Shown here one piece after another: positions 52,753-61,555 of a DNA stretch of 64,000 bases; position 1 is the first letter of the stretch; every line of letters begins with the position of its first letter. Source of the DNA: Chloroflexota bacterium (GTDB lineage Bacteria; Chloroflexota; Anaerolineae; Aggregatilineales; Phototrophicaceae). Where the stretch lies: positions 1 through 64,000 of the forward strand of contig WTGF01000081.1 of the NCBI GenBank assembly GCA_011525385.1, in the 5' to 3' direction. The notes beneath the pieces were generated by a model that was not told the origin of the DNA, made no database searches, and saw only the letters and a program-made list of their open reading frames with translations. The translations under genes were made by a program, and so were the position numbers.

Positions 52753-53670
52753 ATGCGCCGGCAGCGACAAGCCGCTTCCTCTCGTCTGGGGCTTGACTTG
52801 GAAGAACGGGTGGAGCAGCGCTCGCTCTTTCGTGACGCCTTTCGCCGTTTTCTTCAGAACAGACTGGCGATGATGGGTCTGGTTCTGCTCATCCTTTTGT
52901 TGTTGGCGGCATTGCTGGCGGATATCATCGCGCCCTACGGGCTGAACCAAGTTGACTTTTCGATAGTACGGCTCGGGCCCTTTCAAGACCCCAATCATAT
53001 TCTCGGAGGAGACGGTGTCGGGCGCGACTTTATGACGCGGCTTATTTACGGCGCGCGGACGTCGTTATTTGTGGGTCTATTGGCGCCGCTCATCTCTTTT
53101 GGATTTGCCGTGCCGCTGGGCGCAATCGCCGGGTACCGTGGCGGTCACTGGGATTTCGCTATCCTGCGCGTGATCGAGATCGCAACGGCGGTGCCCCCCT
53201 TGCTCTTTGCCATGTTCTTAATCAGCATTACCGGCGCCGGACTGGGCAATGTGATCTTCGTGCTCGCGATTACTTCCTGGATCGAACCCGCGCGCATAGC
53301 ACGGGCGCAGTTCCTCAAGTATCGCGAGAGCGAATTTGTCTTGGCGGCGCGGGCTGTGGGCGCGTCGGAGCTACAGATCATCGCCCGGCATATCTTGCGA
53401 AACTCGTTGACGCCGCTCTTGGTTTCCTTCACATTTGCGGTACCGCTGGCGATATTCGCCGAAGCCGGGTTGAGCTTTTTGGGTATTGGCATTACGGAAC
53501 CGACTGCAAGTTGGGGTAAAATGGTTGGCGGAAGCGTGAAGTCGTCCACAGTTGTTGTCGACTATCACTTGGCCCTTTTCCCGACCCTGCTGGTGGCCTT
53601 GACGATGTTGAGCTTTTCCTTCGTGGGGGACGGCTTGCAGGAAGCCTTGGACCCATCTCGTGGCGACTAG
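52753..53670 (+). CDS. ABC transporter permease, DppC/OppC type
   Basis: The 305-residue membrane protein has the OppC pattern: an N-terminal cytoplasmic helix (RSLFRDAFRRFLQNRLAMMGLVLLIL), the loop NHILGGDGVGRDFMTRLIYGARTSLFVG, and the EAA loop AARAVGASELQIIARHILRNSLTPL. It begins 5 bases after the DppB-type gene. A cytochrome lipoprotein starts 12 bases after its stop, so that gene is in the same run. Confidence 0.95.
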   Translation: MRRQRQAASSRLGLDLEERVEQRSLFRDAFRRFLQNRLAMMGLVLLILLLLAALLADIIAPYGLNQVDFSIVRLGPFQDPNHILGGDGVGRDFMTRLIYGARTSLFVGLLAPLISFGFAVPLGAIAGYRGGHWDFAILRVIEIATAVPPLLFAMFLISITGAGLGNVIFVLAITSWIEPARIARAQFLKYRESEFVLAARAVGASELQIIARHILRNSLTPLLVSFTFAVPLAIFAEAGLSFLGIGITEPTASWGKMVGGSVKSSTVVVDYHLALFPTLLVALTMLSFSFVGDGLQEALDPSRGD

Positions 53671-53682
53671 ACGGAGGTTCGA

Positions 53683-54183
53683 ATGACCGCGCTGTCTCGT
53701 TTTTGCCTGCTCTGGTGGCTGACGATAATTTTGATCACGTCGGTCGCCTGTGGCGGTGGCGGCGTCCAACCTACAGCGACGCCCAGGGACGCGCCGCCGA
53801 CCCAAACGCCTTTCCCAACCTTCGCCTTTGTAGAGCCTACCAAGGCGCCTGTGTTTGAACAAACCAGCGACGGATCTGGCAGGTCGGGCGCATCGGCTGA
53901 TGACGCTGCTGAAGATGCAATCACATTGGATCCGAAAAAGGTCGAACGAGGCCTGGGGCGTTACGAGGCGCTGGCATGCGGGTCTTGTCATGGCGCCCAA
54001 GGTGAAGGGACTGACAAGGCGGGCGGCCTGCAGGACTTCGCCATGTCGGAAGACGACTTTATTACTTTCGTGCGCACTGGCGGCGAATTGGGAACCGACC
54101 ATCAGTACTCCACCGACCGTTTGAGCAATAGCGGTTCGCGCAATCTCTATCAATACCTGGTCTCCTTGGCGGGGACCAGCTAA
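53683..54183 (+). CDS. c-type cytochrome lipoprotein
   Basis: The 166-residue exported lipoprotein has a hydrophobic signal and lipobox ITSVAC with Cys23, a Thr/Pro-rich linker (TATPRDAPPTQTPFPTF), and one haem motif C99-G-S-C102-H103. A likely axial Met is Met121 in DFAMSEDDF, and TGGELG plus NLYQYLVSL match the end of a small class I cytochrome c domain. It would carry electrons at the outer face of the membrane. It follows the permease after 12 bases, which is odd for a transport operon; the link may be only transcriptional. The lipid anchor would be processed by LspA. Confidence 0.9.
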   Translation: MTALSRFCLLWWLTIILITSVACGGGGVQPTATPRDAPPTQTPFPTFAFVEPTKAPVFEQTSDGSGRSGASADDAAEDAITLDPKKVERGLGRYEALACGSCHGAQGEGTDKAGGLQDFAMSEDDFITFVRTGGELGTDHQYSTDRLSNSGSRNLYQYLVSLAGTS

Positions 54184-54203
54184 AGCCCGCGGATTCATAG
54201 GCA

Positions 54204-54932
54204 ATGACCTTTTCCGATTTGTCGGCCCTGCGCGGCGAGCCGAGTTATGTTTGGCGCGCCGGCCAGGAACGCCGCCTGAAGATGATCGCTGCCTGGGCGC
54301 CGCTAGAAGGGGCAAGGGTACTGGTTGCCGGCTGTGGCGTCGGCATGTATGCCCGCCAGATCAAGCGCCGATATACCGCTGCGGTTGATGCCTTTGATAT
54401 TGAGTACGAGCGGGTACGCGAAACCGGGCAAGAGATCCCGCATTCAGTTGTCGCTGCCGGGGAAAACATCCCTTTTCGCGACAATGTCTATGATGTCGTG
54501 CTTTCTCACGAAGTCATCGAACACGTTAATGACGACAGACGTTCGGCCCAGGAGTTGATTCGGGTCCTCAGGCCGGGCGGCCGAATTGTCATGTTTTGTC
54601 CCAATCGCTGGTACCCCTGCGAAACACATGGCCATTATTGGCGGGGAGACTATCATTTCGGGAATACGCCGCTGATCAATTATTTGCCGGACCGCTGGCG
54701 CAACCGGCTTGCGCCCCACGTGCGCGCCTACTCAGCCGGCGGCATTCGGACTCTCTTCGAAGGTTCTCCGGTTGAGCTGCTGCATCATTCTCGCGTCTAT
54801 GGCGGATACGACAATATCATCGCGCGCTTGGGGGCGCCGGCCCGGATCATGCGCGACTTGCTTCACAGATGCGAAGGAACACCCTTGGATACCTGGGCAT
54901 TATCGCATTTCTTGGTCATCCAAAAGCTCTGA
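54204..54932 (+). CDS. SAM-dependent methyltransferase (class I)
   Basis: The 242-residue enzyme has the SAM motif VLVAGCGVGMYARQIK (residues about 34-49), AFDIEYERVRE, YDVVLSHEVIEHVNDDRRSAQELIRVLRPGGRIV and MFCPNRW, standard for Methyltransf_11. A C-terminal part (NYLPDRWRNRLAPHVRAYSAGGIRTLF) is typical of lipid/sugar or ubiquinone-type members. The acceptor is unknown. Its stop is immediately next to that of the convergent transglutaminase gene (54932/54933). Confidence 0.9.
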   Translation: MTFSDLSALRGEPSYVWRAGQERRLKMIAAWAPLEGARVLVAGCGVGMYARQIKRRYTAAVDAFDIEYERVRETGQEIPHSVVAAGENIPFRDNVYDVVLSHEVIEHVNDDRRSAQELIRVLRPGGRIVMFCPNRWYPCETHGHYWRGDYHFGNTPLINYLPDRWRNRLAPHVRAYSAGGIRTLFEGSPVELLHHSRVYGGYDNIIARLGAPARIMRDLLHRCEGTPLDTWALSHFLVIQKL

Positions 54933-57362
54933 TTAGTCCCGTTTGCTAAAAGGCAAGAGTCTGCGCAACCAGCGGCGGATGATATTGCCGCGCGTTCGAT
55001 TCCAGGCTCTCTCCGCGCGGGCGGCGAAGCGCTTGTTGTCTCCCGTGCCTTGGCTGGTATCGCCATATCGTTCCCGCGTGTACAAATCGCTGATGGTACG
55101 GATAGGCTCTCGGGCGGCGGGAATCTTTTGCTGCAATTCGCGACGTTTTTCCAGCGTCGTCTTGTTGCTGCCGATATCGATGCCAATCAACTGAATATAG
55201 CGTTCCAGACGAGCGTAAGCCCTGGATATGGGGCTGAGGCCACTCATCCCGCGCCATTCCCACCACCAGAACAGCAGCAACAAGATGATGGCCAGGATGA
55301 GCAGCGAGACGAGCATCACCAAGGCCACCAGTAACAGCGGCTCCAAAAATGCAAGTGGCGGCGGCGGAGCGTCCGGGATAATCGGAGGTTCTACCGTCGG
55401 AACTAAAAATGGTGTGGGACTGGGATTAGGGCGAGGTGTTGGCGTTGGCGTTGGCGTCGGCTGAGCCGCGATTTGCTCGATCCCTTCTTCCGTGGGCCGC
55501 GGCGTCGGGCTCGGCGTCGGCGTCGGACTTGGACTGAGCGTGGGCTGAGGATCGGCGGACTCGTCTTGTGGCTGCGCCAGATCGTCTCCCTCTCGATTGT
55601 AGGGCGCTTCGGCAGCCGTCGGCTCGAACTCGATCCAGCCATAGCCCGGAAAATAAACTTCGACCCAGGTATGCGCCTCGCGCTCGCGCACGACATAACG
55701 CCGGATGTTGGCATCATATTGGCCTTGAGAAAAACCAGCCGCCAGGCGCGCCGGTATGCCCAGGTGGCGCAACATAACGATCATGGATGTCGCATAATAC
55801 GTGCAGTAACCTTCTTTCGCGTCAAATAGCACCCATTCCACGGAGTCGACGTTGGGTGGCGGCGCGGGAATGGATTCATTGTAGGCGATGTTTTCGCGCA
55901 GCCAGGTTTCGATCGCCTTTGCCTTATCGTAGGGATTGTCCGCTCCGGCGTCTTCGATGATCTGCTGCGACAGATTGAGGATGCGCGCATTGGGTTGCCC
56001 GACATACAGGTTTGCTCCGCTGACCCAATCGGGATAGTTTCTGCCGGCCCCGCGTAATTCATGCGCCGTCGCGACGCTCAGCAAGCTGGTTGCAGTATAG
56101 GATTCCCCCCGTTTCATGACCCGCAAAGGACGTACAACCGATACGTTCATTGAGTTGTTCTCGGGTTTGTCGGTATAGATCAGGTCTATGCGCCCGGTGC
56201 TGTCGATGGTGGAGGGCTGTGGCGCGGCGTAGTAAATCCGCGCGTTGGCATTCACAATGGTGAAGTGTTGAGAGACCGCTTGACGGCGAAACCCGATTAC
56301 TTCATCGCTCATATTCAGTTCCAGTGGAGATGATCTGTCTGTGATGCGTAGATCTGCGGAAGGCGACCATTGCCCGTCAATATAGCGTTCGAATACGCGC
56401 GAGCGCCAGTAATATCGAAAGCTCGAATGCGGCGCGTCCACGAGCAAAACGACATCGTCGCCCAAGCTGACGGCGCCGCCCAGGTTGAGCAAATCGGCGC
56501 CGTAATAATCGGTTGTCGCGGGCCCTTCGCCTTCGATTGGCGCAAAGAGGCGGCTCCACAACTCGGACATCTGTTGAATGGGGTCCGAGGCCAGAAACTC
56601 TTGAAAAGCATTCAGGCGCTCTTGCAAGCCGTGTGTCGGCACACCCCAGGCGAAAATAAGACCAAGCAGCGACAAGGCAATGCCAATCGCGGCGAATTGC
56701 CGGCGCACAATTGCTGGCACGCGAATGCCGCTAAGCGACCATTCCCACTCGCGATTCTCGAGGTTGGAGCGCACAATCAGCGAAAGCGACATCAAGAGGA
56801 AGACGACAAGCTGCCTGTCCAGCGGCTCCCGTCCGCTATAGATGACCATATTCACCAGAAGCACCAGTCCCGGCGGCAAAATGACGCGCCATACGCGATC
56901 AATCCGATAGATGTGCCAGGTGGCGTTGTAGGCCAGGAACCAGAATAACAGCGATACCATCATGGTGAGGACAAGCTCGTCGGGGTTGTTGCCATCGCTT
57001 ATGGCATCCAGCGCCCATTGCCCGGCGCTGCCAAAGACCGCTTTAATGCCTTCCAGGAAGGGCATTTCCAGCGACAAGGCGGAGACGCAGAGAATGCTGC
57101 CCATCGCATAGAGAAAGCTGATGATGATCGCGGGCAGTTCTCCAAAGCGACTGCCCGCCAGCAATATGCCAATGACCACGGCAATGAATAACACCGGCAG
57201 CACGATGTTCAAGTCGATCTGCCAGCCCGCAACCTCGAGGCTTAGCAGGGGCATGAGCAAGACCAGGCAACATGCGATCAATCTGGCAATGTCGCCGAGG
57301 GAGACTGGACTGCGCCAGCGGTTGAATTTGCGCCGGCGCTCGATAGTGGACTGTGCGCTCAT
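54933..57362 (-). CDS. multispan protein with transglutaminase-like domain (TgpA-like)
   Basis: The 809-residue protein has about six N-terminal spans, an outer domain, a transglutaminase core and a C-terminal span. In the core, the nucleophile lies in EGYCTYYATSMIVMLRHLGIPARLAAGF (Cys at about 520), His in AHTWVEVYFPGYGWIEFEPTA. The expected Asp of WxxxDPT is Glu here. A long low-complexity PTPSPTPTP linker (about 615-680) leads to the last span and a basic tail. TgpA-like proteins are thought to cleave or cross-link surface peptides. ATG at 57362 is preferred to TTG 57386. It is divergent from rnpB. Confidence 0.88.
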   Translation of the reverse strand: MSAQSTIERRRKFNRWRSPVSLGDIARLIACCLVLLMPLLSLEVAGWQIDLNIVLPVLFIAVVIGILLAGSRFGELPAIIISFLYAMGSILCVSALSLEMPFLEGIKAVFGSAGQWALDAISDGNNPDELVLTMMVSLLFWFLAYNATWHIYRIDRVWRVILPPGLVLLVNMVIYSGREPLDRQLVVFLLMSLSLIVRSNLENREWEWSLSGIRVPAIVRRQFAAIGIALSLLGLIFAWGVPTHGLQERLNAFQEFLASDPIQQMSELWSRLFAPIEGEGPATTDYYGADLLNLGGAVSLGDDVVLLVDAPHSSFRYYWRSRVFERYIDGQWSPSADLRITDRSSPLELNMSDEVIGFRRQAVSQHFTIVNANARIYYAAPQPSTIDSTGRIDLIYTDKPENNSMNVSVVRPLRVMKRGESYTATSLLSVATAHELRGAGRNYPDWVSGANLYVGQPNARILNLSQQIIEDAGADNPYDKAKAIETWLRENIAYNESIPAPPPNVDSVEWVLFDAKEGYCTYYATSMIVMLRHLGIPARLAAGFSQGQYDANIRRYVVREREAHTWVEVYFPGYGWIEFEPTAAEAPYNREGDDLAQPQDESADPQPTLSPSPTPTPSPTPRPTEEGIEQIAAQPTPTPTPTPRPNPSPTPFLVPTVEPPIIPDAPPPPLAFLEPLLLVALVMLVSLLILAIILLLLFWWWEWRGMSGLSPISRAYARLERYIQLIGIDIGSNKTTLEKRRELQQKIPAAREPIRTISDLYTRERYGDTSQGTGDNKRFAARAERAWNRTRGNIIRRWLRRLLPFSKRD

Positions 57363-57528
57363 TTTGCTGCAGGAACTCAAATGCAAGTGGATTTAGCTTA
57401 TGTTATTTTGCTAGGACTGTAAAGCAGATTTGCGGCGAACAGTCCCAGCGTCGTTTATTGATCGGCCAGGAATACGGCGTGGGCGTCGCTGCGGCAAATG
57501 CCCTCGCGAAGGCCATCATGAATTACTG

Positions 57529-57534
57529 TATAAT
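57529..57534 (+). promoter_or_regulatory. -10 element of rnpB
   Basis: A perfect TATAAT lies 6 bases before the first paired base of the RNase P RNA (57540), the right place for a -10 box. No good -35 box is seen, so activation or an extended element may compensate. Confidence 0.6.
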
Positions 57535-57539
57535 GAGAT

Positions 57540-57901
57540 ATCCGGGTTGACCGAGGGAATCGCGGCAGGACACGAGCCTGTCGAGGAAAGTCCGCACTCC
57601 AGAGGGCAACGATGCCGGCTAACGGCCGGGCAGGGCAACCTGACGGCAAGTGCAACAGAGAGCGGATTGCATCTTGGTTGATGTGAGGGTGAAAGGGTGC
57701 GGTAAGAGCGCACCGGCAGCGGCAGCGATGTCGCTGGCCAGGCAAACCCCATCGGGAGCAAGGTGAAGCAGGCGCAGTGGAGCGGCCCGCTCCCCAAAAA
57801 GCGCCGGGTACACCGCTAGAGGTCGGCGGCAACGGCGATCCCAGATAGATGATTCCCGCGTCTTTGACGGACAGAATGCGGCTTATATGGCCAACCCGGA
57901 T
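57540..57901 (+). ncRNA. rnpB: RNase P RNA (bacterial type A-like)
   Basis: RNase P RNA is the catalytic subunit that removes tRNA 5' leaders. The conserved P4 strands are present: GAGGAAAGTCCG at 57583-57594 and ACAGAATGCGGCTTAT at 57871-57886. The end helix P1 is closed by ATCCGGGTTGACC (57540-57552) and GGCCAACCCGGAT (57889-57901). Length is about 362 bases. The central part carries hairpins consistent with the specificity domain, including GGTGCGGTAAGAGCGCACC. A terminator follows directly. Confidence 0.96.
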
Positions 57902-57905
57902 ACAG

Positions 57906-57931
57906 GAACCCCTTGCCAGCGCAAGGGGTTC
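57906..57931 (+). terminator. hairpin ending rnpB
   Basis: GAACCCCTTGC and GCAAGGGGTTC pair over 11 bp with a CAGC loop. It begins 4 bases after the closing P1 helix. The T-run is poor (TCTGATT), so efficiency is uncertain. Confidence 0.75.
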
Positions 57932-57987
57932 TCTGATTCGACCTTGCTTTCGGCGATCAACGGACGCGCAAGCTTGGGATCAACCCG

Positions 57988-58437
57988 CTAGTCCAGATAG
58001 TCCGTATATTCCAGCAGATAATGCTCGAAGCCCAGCGCTCGCCAGAACGCGCCCGCCTCTTCATCCTGGCGGTCGACCCTGACGCGAATGGCTGTCAAGT
58101 CGTCGATCTTCAATTCCAGCATCTTGCGCGCCCGGTCGACAAGCTCAGGTCCGATACCCCGACGACTCCAGGCCTGCGCCACGTGGATTTCGTCTATTTC
58201 AGCCAGCGTGCCTGTCATGGTCGGGTGCCCCTGCCAGGAAACCAGGCAATAGCCGACGGGCGCATCGTTAACCGTCGCTAGCAAGGCGCAAGCGCGATCG
58301 TTGCCGCAATACGCGCTGAACCAGCGTATTTCGCTTTCAGTTGGTACGGGGATTTCTGCTTCCCCGGACAGCCAGTCTTTCCGCAGCGCCAGCAAATTGC
58401 CCAGATCCGCGTCTGTCATTTCTCGTATTACAAACAT
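57988..58437 (-). CDS. GNAT-family N-acetyltransferase
   Basis: The 149-residue protein has the GNAT fold: MFVIREMTDADLGNLLALRKDWL at the start, APVGYCLVSWQGHPTMTGTLAEIDEIHVAQAWSRRGIGPELVDRAR with the acetyl-CoA loop S-R-R-G-I-G, and GAFWRALGFEHYLLEYTDYLD at the end. Substrate unknown. AAGGAG lies 6 bases before ATG 58437. Confidence 0.9.
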   Translation of the reverse strand: MFVIREMTDADLGNLLALRKDWLSGEAEIPVPTESEIRWFSAYCGNDRACALLATVNDAPVGYCLVSWQGHPTMTGTLAEIDEIHVAQAWSRRGIGPELVDRARKMLELKIDDLTAIRVRVDRQDEEAGAFWRALGFEHYLLEYTDYLD

Positions 58438-58580
58438 GATTGTCTCCTTCGCTCGAAATGATTTGAAACGAAACCTGTATTCCGAGCGGGGGAGAACGCG
58501 CTCTCGCTCTTGCCTAATGGAACATTGTTTCTCTCGATCCGGCAGCTTCGAATTCCTGAAACGGGGCGCCTATTAGTTAG

Positions 58581-58586
58581 TATAAT
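58581..58586 (+). promoter_or_regulatory. -10 element of the sulfatase gene
   Basis: A perfect TATAAT, 88 bases before the sulfatase ATG. A CTGAAA at 58556-58561 is a weak -35 with 19-base spacing. Confidence 0.4.
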
Positions 58587-58642
58587 AGGAAACTTGGCGA
58601 AATACGCTAGAACTTGCCGAAACACGCTCGAAAGCCATTGTG

Positions 58643-58658
58643 CCCGGCAATTGCCGGG
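58643..58658. promoter_or_regulatory. 16-base perfect palindrome beside the sulfatase ribosome site
   Basis: CCCGGCAATTGCCGGG is perfectly self-complementary. It abuts the ribosome site GGGAAGGAGCC (58656-58665) of the gene starting at 58674. It might be an operator or a leader hairpin controlling translation. Confidence 0.5.
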
Positions 58659-58673
58659 AAGGAGCCTTAACCG

Positions 58674-60134
58674 ATGCGGGAAACCGATCTACCGAATATC
58701 CTTTGGATTTGCACGGATCAGCAGCGCTATGACACCATAGCGGCCTTAGGCAACACCTTTGTCTCGACGCCGAACATCGACGAATTGGCGCGTCAGGGCG
58801 TCGCATTTGAACGCGCCTATTGTCAAAGCCCGATCTGTACGCCCAGCCGGGCAAGTTTCCTGACCGGCATGTATCCCAGTTCCTTGCGCGTAAATCGCAA
58901 CGGCAATCCGCGCTTCCCCGACTTCCCGCCCCTGATCAGCCGACGCCTGGCAGATCGGGGATACGTCTGTGGATTGGTCGGCAAGCTCCACCTGTCCAGC
59001 GCCTATGGGCGCGTCGAAGAACGCGCCGATGACGGCTATACATTCTGGAACTACAGCCACGCCCCGCGCGACGATTGGGAATATGGACATGACTACGCCG
59101 AGTGGGTCCGTTCCAAGGGCTTCAATTTGGGAGAGCTGACCAGAGACCCCGCCGGCGTTCCGGCGGAAGTCCATCAAACGACTTGGTGCGCCGAGAAGAC
59201 GATCGAATTCATCGAAGCGAATCGCAACCGAAACTGGTTTGCCAGCGTCAACATTTACGATCCGCATCCGCCATTCAATCCACCGCGGGCTTATCGTGAC
59301 CTCTTCGACCCCGCGCGGGTGAAACCCCCGCTGTTCCGAGAAAGCGACCTGGAACAGCAGCAGAAACTTGAGCGAATCGACTTTCAATCGGTCGCAAAGC
59401 ATCCTGACGATCTCGATATCAAGAGTCCGATCTTGCCACAGTCGCCGACGCCCGGCCTGGCGGAAGCGGACTCCCCGGGAGCGCGTGACGCCGGCAGCTT
59501 AATCGCCGCCTACTACGCGATGATCAAGTTGATAGATGATCAGCTGGGGCGCATTATGGGGGCGCTGGACGCTATGGATCTGCGCCGAAATACCGTCATT
59601 ATCTTCACGAGCGATCATGGTGAAACGCTGGGCGATCACGGTCTCATTTTGAAAGGCTGCCGTTTTTATGAAGGTTTGGTTAGAGTGCCGCTGATCTGGT
59701 CATGGCCGGGACGCTTCTTGAACGACCTTCGCAGCGACGCTTTGGTCGAACTGACCGATATCGCGCCAACCCTGCTGGACATGGTCGGCGTATCCGCGCC
59801 CGGCTACATGGTCGGGTCTTCGCTCCTGCCGATCTTGACCGGCGAAGCGCCGCCGCAGCGGCATCGTGACTACGTGCGCTGCGAGTACATTGACGCCCTG
59901 GACATGCCCGATCACTCGCGAGCGACGATGTATTGCGATGGCACTTATAAAATCGTGCTCTATCACAGTCTTGGCGCCGGCGAACTCTACGATTTGGCGG
60001 AAGATCCAGGGGAATTCAACAATCTCTGGTACCAGGAGAGCGCCGCTGACCTGCGCGCCGATCTAAGCCAACGGGCCTTCGACGCTACAATCTCAACACT
60101 CTACCCCGGCCTCGATCGTCGCGGTCCCATGTAA
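58674..60134 (+). CDS. sulfatase (formylglycine-type, alkaline-phosphatase superfamily)
   Basis: The 486-residue enzyme hydrolyses sulfate esters. The N-terminal LPNILWICTDQQRYDTI has the metal Asp, and CTPSRASFLTG at 55-65 is the sulfatase signature with Cys55 to be converted to formylglycine. Further metal and substrate residues are in GKLHLS, TSDHGETLGDHGL and the CRFYEGLVRVPLIW segment. There is no signal peptide, so it appears cytoplasmic. No formylglycine-generating enzyme is in the window. Substrate not determined; choline sulfatase and heparan-type enzymes share these motifs. Ribosome site GGGAAGGAG. Confidence 0.95.
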   Translation: MRETDLPNILWICTDQQRYDTIAALGNTFVSTPNIDELARQGVAFERAYCQSPICTPSRASFLTGMYPSSLRVNRNGNPRFPDFPPLISRRLADRGYVCGLVGKLHLSSAYGRVEERADDGYTFWNYSHAPRDDWEYGHDYAEWVRSKGFNLGELTRDPAGVPAEVHQTTWCAEKTIEFIEANRNRNWFASVNIYDPHPPFNPPRAYRDLFDPARVKPPLFRESDLEQQQKLERIDFQSVAKHPDDLDIKSPILPQSPTPGLAEADSPGARDAGSLIAAYYAMIKLIDDQLGRIMGALDAMDLRRNTVIIFTSDHGETLGDHGLILKGCRFYEGLVRVPLIWSWPGRFLNDLRSDALVELTDIAPTLLDMVGVSAPGYMVGSSLLPILTGEAPPQRHRDYVRCEYIDALDMPDHSRATMYCDGTYKIVLYHSLGAGELYDLAEDPGEFNNLWYQESAADLRADLSQRAFDATISTLYPGLDRRGPM

Positions 60135-60194
60135 GCCTGATTCATAGGAGCCCCGCCCGGTTCAGGCAGGGCAATATGTCGGATCAGCGCGCGG

Positions 60195-60404
60195 CTATAT
60201 ACGAACCACGTTGCTGGCCTGTTTTCCTTTCGGGCCCTCGGTAACAGTGAACTCCACTGTTTCGCCCTCTTCAAGATTGCGATATCCTTCGCCGGTTATC
60301 GCGGAAAAGTGTACAAAGACGTCCGGCCCTCCTTCTTGCGCGATAAAACCGTATCCTTTTTCAGAACTGAACCACTTTACGGTGCCTGTAATACGTTCTT
60401 CCAT
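60195..60404 (-). CDS. cold-shock domain protein
   Basis: This 69-residue CspA-type RNA chaperone has RNP1 KGYGFIA and RNP2 VFVHFSAI, plus [11 protein letters not shown] at the start and [14 protein letters not shown] at the end. ATG at 60404 gives the usual length; ATGs at 60431 and 60464 would add 9 and 20 atypical residues. It converges on the sulfatase gene. The 60405-60697 stretch upstream holds no gene; it is probably the promoter and a long leader, but no cold box could be recognised by eye. Confidence 0.94.
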   Translation of the reverse strand: MEERITGTVKWFSSEKGYGFIAQEGGPDVFVHFSAITGEGYRNLEEGETVEFTVTEGPKGKQASNVVRI

Positions 60405-60697
60405 TGCGAAACGCTGCTCCCACTGTGACATTTGATAAGTGAATCGCGACCTGCGAACGGACAAATCACAGAACCAAACCTGTTCGCAATTCGAGATTGG
60501 CGGGGACGACGACGCACTCGCGCGAGACTCTTGTCGCTCCCAAACGGCAATATACCCCCGGCAATTGTATTTGGCAACAAAAACAAGACATAGTGAAATC
60601 GATTTGACTATTATGTCTCAAAACGACGGGAGTTGGTTGCGTGTGACAGGCCAAGCGCTGGTTGGCGGCTGGAGGGACAACCGGGCAACCGCGAAAA

Positions 60698-61555
60698 TCA
60701 GCGCAGAAAACGGTATTTGAGCAGCGTCCAGGCGGCGATTGGGGCGTCAGTCCATTTGATCTTCTTGCCTTCGTCGTATTCTCGCCCGTAATAGGAAATT
60801 GGGACCTCGACGATGCGGATGCCTTGCCGCAAGACCTTGGCGGTGAACTCCGGTTCGAATTCGAAGCCGCGCGCATGGATCTGCATATTTTCTACCACCT
60901 CGCGCCGGAAGCACTTGTAGCAAGTTTCCATGTCGCTGAGGATGGCATTGAAGAGGATATTGGTAATCAGCGTTAAACCCTTATTGGCGACCATGTTCCA
61001 GAAGTTCATGGCTTTGCGGGTGCCACCCAGGAAGCGCGAGCCATATACAACTGTCGCGACTCCCTCTTGTATTGGTTTCAGCAAAAGCGAGTATTCGCGA
61101 GGGTCATACTCGAAGTCGGCATCTTGAATAATGATGACCTCGCAACTGGTTTCCTTGAAACCGGTGACGAGTGCCGCTCCCTTGCCCTGATTGCGTTCAT
61201 GGTAAAAGATCTTAACTTTGCTGTGACCTTCGGCTTCAATTTCCGCCAGGACATCACGCGTCCCGTCGGTAGATCCGTCATCGACGATAACGACCTCGTC
61301 CACAATATCCACGTCAAGGACGCGTTTGACGATGTCACTCACAGTGTTGACTTCGTTATAGCAAGGAATGACCACGCTAAACGATGGCTTCGCGGCATAG
61401 GGATCGGGCGCTTTGGACGGCGGATGTCTCATATGCTTTTCAAGGAATTCTGACGGCTGGATCACGCTTGCTGCTTGGCGGAACTGCCGCATTCTATCAT
61501 AGAGCCCGTCGATAAGCAATTTTACACGCGCGCAAAGCGAGTTGCGCAGCTTCAT
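60698..61555 (-). CDS. family 2 glycosyltransferase (dolichyl-phosphate-mannose-synthase-like)
   Basis: The 285-residue GT-A enzyme transfers sugar from a nucleotide or lipid donor to an acceptor. Motifs are FSVVIPCYNEVNTVSDIVKRV, VDDGSTDGTRDVLAEI, NQGKGAALVTGFK, IIQDADFEYDP (DxD site) and RGFEFEPEFTAKVLRQGIRIVEVPISYYGR. No C-terminal membrane spans. It resembles polyprenyl-phosphate glucosyl/mannosyl transferases of cell-envelope pathways. The ATG overlaps the preceding gene stop (61552-61555), so translation is coupled, though a start at codon 42 (MRHPPSK) would fit the family better in length. Confidence 0.92.
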   Translation of the reverse strand: MKLRNSLCARVKLLIDGLYDRMRQFRQAASVIQPSEFLEKHMRHPPSKAPDPYAAKPSFSVVIPCYNEVNTVSDIVKRVLDVDIVDEVVIVDDGSTDGTRDVLAEIEAEGHSKVKIFYHERNQGKGAALVTGFKETSCEVIIIQDADFEYDPREYSLLLKPIQEGVATVVYGSRFLGGTRKAMNFWNMVANKGLTLITNILFNAILSDMETCYKCFRREVVENMQIHARGFEFEPEFTAKVLRQGIRIVEVPISYYGREYDEGKKIKWTDAPIAAWTLLKYRFLR

